64,000 nucleotides of DNA from RPQJ01 sp044226195. GTDB lineage: Bacteria > Pseudomonadota > Gammaproteobacteria > Steroidobacterales > Steroidobacteraceae. Each line of letters begins with the position of its first letter. Within the stretch, counting starts at the first letter, position 1. The DNA lies in contig JBGAHO010000017.1 in the NCBI GenBank assembly GCA_044226195.1, positions 1 through 64,000 of the forward strand, written 5' to 3'. Below the pieces are notes generated by a model. It ran no database searches. It saw only the letters and a list, made by a program, of their open reading frames with translations, and had not been told where the DNA came from. Both the position numbers and the translations under genes were made by a program. Below, piece by piece: positions 62,144-64,000 of the stretch.

Positions 62144-64000
62144 TCAGCCGGCCGGTGCCTCCGCCTCGTCCGGGCGCTCGGAATCGAAATCCGCCCCCCC
62201 GGCGGTCCCGACCACGACGTCCCCGAACCCGCCGCCGAGCGACGGTTCGGCCGCCTTGCGGCGGTTGAGGTGGTAGAAGGAGCCCGTGCCCGCCGGGATC
62301 AGCCGGCCGACGATCACGTTCTCCTTCAGGCCGCGCAGGTCGTCCTTCATGCCGCGCACCGAGGCCTCGGTGAGCACGCGGGTGGTCTCCTGGAAGGAGG
62401 CCGCCGAGATGAAGGACTCGGTCGCGAGCGACGCCTTGGTGATGCCGAGCAGGAGCGGGTCGGCGATCGCCGGCAGCTTGCCCTCCTTGGTCACCTTGTC
62501 GTTCAGGTCGAGCACCCGGGCGCGGTCCATCTGTTCGCCGCGCAGCAGGCCCGTGTCACCGGTCTCGACGATTTCGATCTTGCGCAGCATCTGGCGGATG
62601 ATCACCTCGATGTGCTTGTCGTTGATCTTCACGCCCTGCAGGCGGTAGACGTCCTGGATCTCGCGCACCAGGTAGTTGGCGAGCGGCTCGACGCCCTGCA
62701 GGCGCAGGATGTCGTGCGGGTTCGGCTCGCCGTCCGCGATGGTCTCGCCGCGCTCCACGTGCTCGCCCTCGAACACGGTGAGGTGGCGCCACTTCGGGAT
62801 CAGTTCCTCGTGCTTCTCGCCCTGCTCGTCGGTGATGATCAGGCGGCGCTTGCCCTTGGTCTCCTTGCCGAAGCTGACCGTGCCCGAGTACTCCGCGAGG
62901 ATCGCCGAGTCCTTCGGCTTGCGGGCCTCGAACAGGTCGGCCACGCGCGGCAGACCGCCGGTGATGTCGCGGGTCTTCGACGACTCCTGCGGGATGCGCG
63001 CGATGACGTCGCCGACCGACACCGGGGCGCCGTCGGTCATGCTCACCAGCGCGCCCGGGGGCAGCGCGTACACGGCCGGGATGTCCGTGTTGGCGAAGCA
63101 GACTTCCTTGCCCTTGGAGTTCAGCAGCTTGATCACCGGGCGCAGGTCCTTGCCGCCGGCGCCGCGCTGCTTCGGGTCCATGACCACGGTGCTCGAGAGG
63201 CCGGTGACCTCGTCGACCTGCGACTGCACGGTGATGCCGTCGATGAAGTCCTGGAACTTGATGAAGCCGCCCACTTCCGTGACCACCGGGTGGGTGTGCG
63301 GGTCCCAGGTCGCGATGACCTGCCCCGGCACCACCTGGTCGCCCTCGTTCGCCGTGATCACGGCGCCGTACGGGATGCGGTAGCGCTCGCGCTCGCGGCC
63401 GTACTCGTCGATCACGCCGACCTCGCCGGAGCGCGACACCGCGACCCAGTGGCCCTTCTCGTGATGGACCGACTTGAGGTTGTGCAGGCGCACCGTGCCC
63501 CGGGTCTTGATCTCGACCGAGTTCACGGCCGCGGCACGCGATGCGGCGCCGCCGATGTGGAACGTACGCATGGTCAGCTGCGTGCCCGGCTCGCCGATCG
63601 ACTGCGCGGCGATCACGCCGACCGCCTCGCCGATGTTGATGCGGTGGCCGCGGGCGAGGTCGCGCCCGTAGCACATCGAGCAGACGCCGTAGCGGGTCGC
63701 GCAGGTGATCGGCGAGCGGACCATGATCTGGTCCACGCCGGCCTGCTCGAGCTTGCGCACGAGCTTCTCGTCGAGCAGCGTGCCCGACTCGACCAGCACC
63801 TCGTCCGAACCCGGCCTGTAGACCGCGCTCGCGGTGACGCGACCCAGCACGCGCTCGCCGAGGCCTTCGACGACGTCGCCGCCCTCGACGATCGGCATCA
63901 TGCTGAGGCCGTTCTCGGTGCCGCAGTCGATCTCGGTGACCACCAGGTCCTGCGCCACGTCGACCAGGCGGCGGGTCAGGTAGCCCGAGTTCGCGGTCTT
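62144..64000 (-). CDS. rpoC: RNA polymerase beta' subunit, C-terminal part (runs off the window)
   Basis: The last 618 codons of rpoC; the 5' part lies beyond the right edge and the frame is open to base 64000. The second zinc site is complete: Cys in TEIDCGTEN, then CATRYGVCSMC. Then come EPGTQLTMRTFHIGG, the TGGLPRVADLFEARKP segment and FISAASFQETTRVLTEASVRGMKDDLRGLKENVIVGRLIPAGTG near the C-terminus. It ends in an acidic, Pro-rich tail. No obvious terminator separates it from the str promoter. Confidence 0.98.
   Translation of the reverse strand, partial: KTANSGYLTRRLVDVAQDLVVTEIDCGTENGLSMMPIVEGGDVVEGLGERVLGRVTASAVYRPGSDEVLVESGTLLDEKLVRKLEQAGVDQIMVRSPITCATRYGVCSMCYGRDLARGHRINIGEAVGVIAAQSIGEPGTQLTMRTFHIGGAASRAAAVNSVEIKTRGTVRLHNLKSVHHEKGHWVAVSRSGEVGVIDEYGRERERYRIPYGAVITANEGDQVVPGQVIATWDPHTHPVVTEVGGFIKFQDFIDGITVQSQVDEVTGLSSTVVMDPKQRGAGGKDLRPVIKLLNSKGKEVCFANTDIPAVYALPPGALVSMTDGAPVSVGDVIARIPQESSKTRDITGGLPRVADLFEARKPKDSAILAEYSGTVSFGKETKGKRRLIITDEQGEKHEELIPKWRHLTVFEGEHVERGETIADGEPNPHDILRLQGVEPLANYLVREIQDVYRLQGVKINDKHIEVIIRQMLRKIEIVETGDTGLLRGEQMDRARVLDLNDKVTKEGKLPAIADPLLLGITKASLATESFISAASFQETTRVLTEASVRGMKDDLRGLKENVIVGRLIPAGTGSFYHLNRRKAAEPSLGGGFGDVVVGTAGGADFDSERPDEAEAPAG

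Overview
The window is a compact, very GC-rich (roughly 70 % by eye) chromosomal segment of a gammaproteobacterium. The gene order argues for a lineage near Xanthomonadales, Steroidobacterales or Pseudomonadales. Relevant blocks are coq7 next to a Crp/Vfr-type regulator; leuS-lptE and holA-nadD-rsfS-rlmH followed by maf-rng-yhdP-nit-tldD; miaB-phoH-ybeY-corC-lnt; ssb-MFS-uvrA; and a complete str/S10/spc/alpha ribosomal super-cluster. The species cannot be named from sequence alone. No rRNA, tRNA, CRISPR, prophage, plasmid or insertion-sequence gene was found. Almost everything is housekeeping.

Layout. 1-11,925: ubiquinone hydroxylase coq7, crp, rpe, a DjlA-like co-chaperone, purC, a BtuF-like protein, a YihY membrane protein, pmbA, darP, purEK and an ExeA-type ATPase fused to an FHA domain. 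11,930-23,741: a long leftward series, much of it with overlapping stop and start codons: holA, nadD, rsfS, rlmH, osmC-like, maf, rng, yhdP, nitrilase-like, tldD and a 75-residue membrane protein. 23,856-35,548: pip, lptE, leuS, a YidB-like gene, then the coupled leftward set miaB-phoH-ybeY-corC-lnt-MBL hydrolase, with ssb upstream. 35,629-43,427: MFS transporter and uvrA (divergent, with a LexA-like box between them), two paralogous alanine-rich lipoproteins around a GNAT gene, a PepQ-like peptidase and mscL. 43,557-64,000: rplQ through the 3' part of rpoC, all leftward.

The genes fall into a few working groups: ribosome and translation factors (about 30 ribosomal proteins, EF-Tu, EF-G, SecY, RNA polymerase alpha and beta'), ribosome biogenesis and RNA modification (DarP, RlmH, RsfS, YbeY, RNase G, MiaB), envelope assembly (LptE, Lnt, CorC, YhdP, YihY), purine synthesis (PurC, PurE, PurK), DNA repair and replication (UvrA, SSB, HolA), and the TldD/PmbA peptide-processing protease pair.

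The most unusual content is non-coding. An 18-nt motif, GGGGACATTCCTCTTTTT, occurs in nine full or near-full copies in four intergenic gaps, each between convergent genes. In five of the seven gene ends that carry or face a copy, the motif begins within three bases of the stop codon, and in three of these the last G of TAG is the first G of the motif. Three gaps carry perfectly complementary facing copies. Two of these copies enclose a second repeat, a long palindrome with conserved core and variable arms, which recurs alone between lptE and leuS. Other observations are a promoter and 180-nt structured leader that separate rpsJ from rplC, leaderless-looking starts for coq7, purE and pip, and low-complexity tails on Crp, RsfS and L17.
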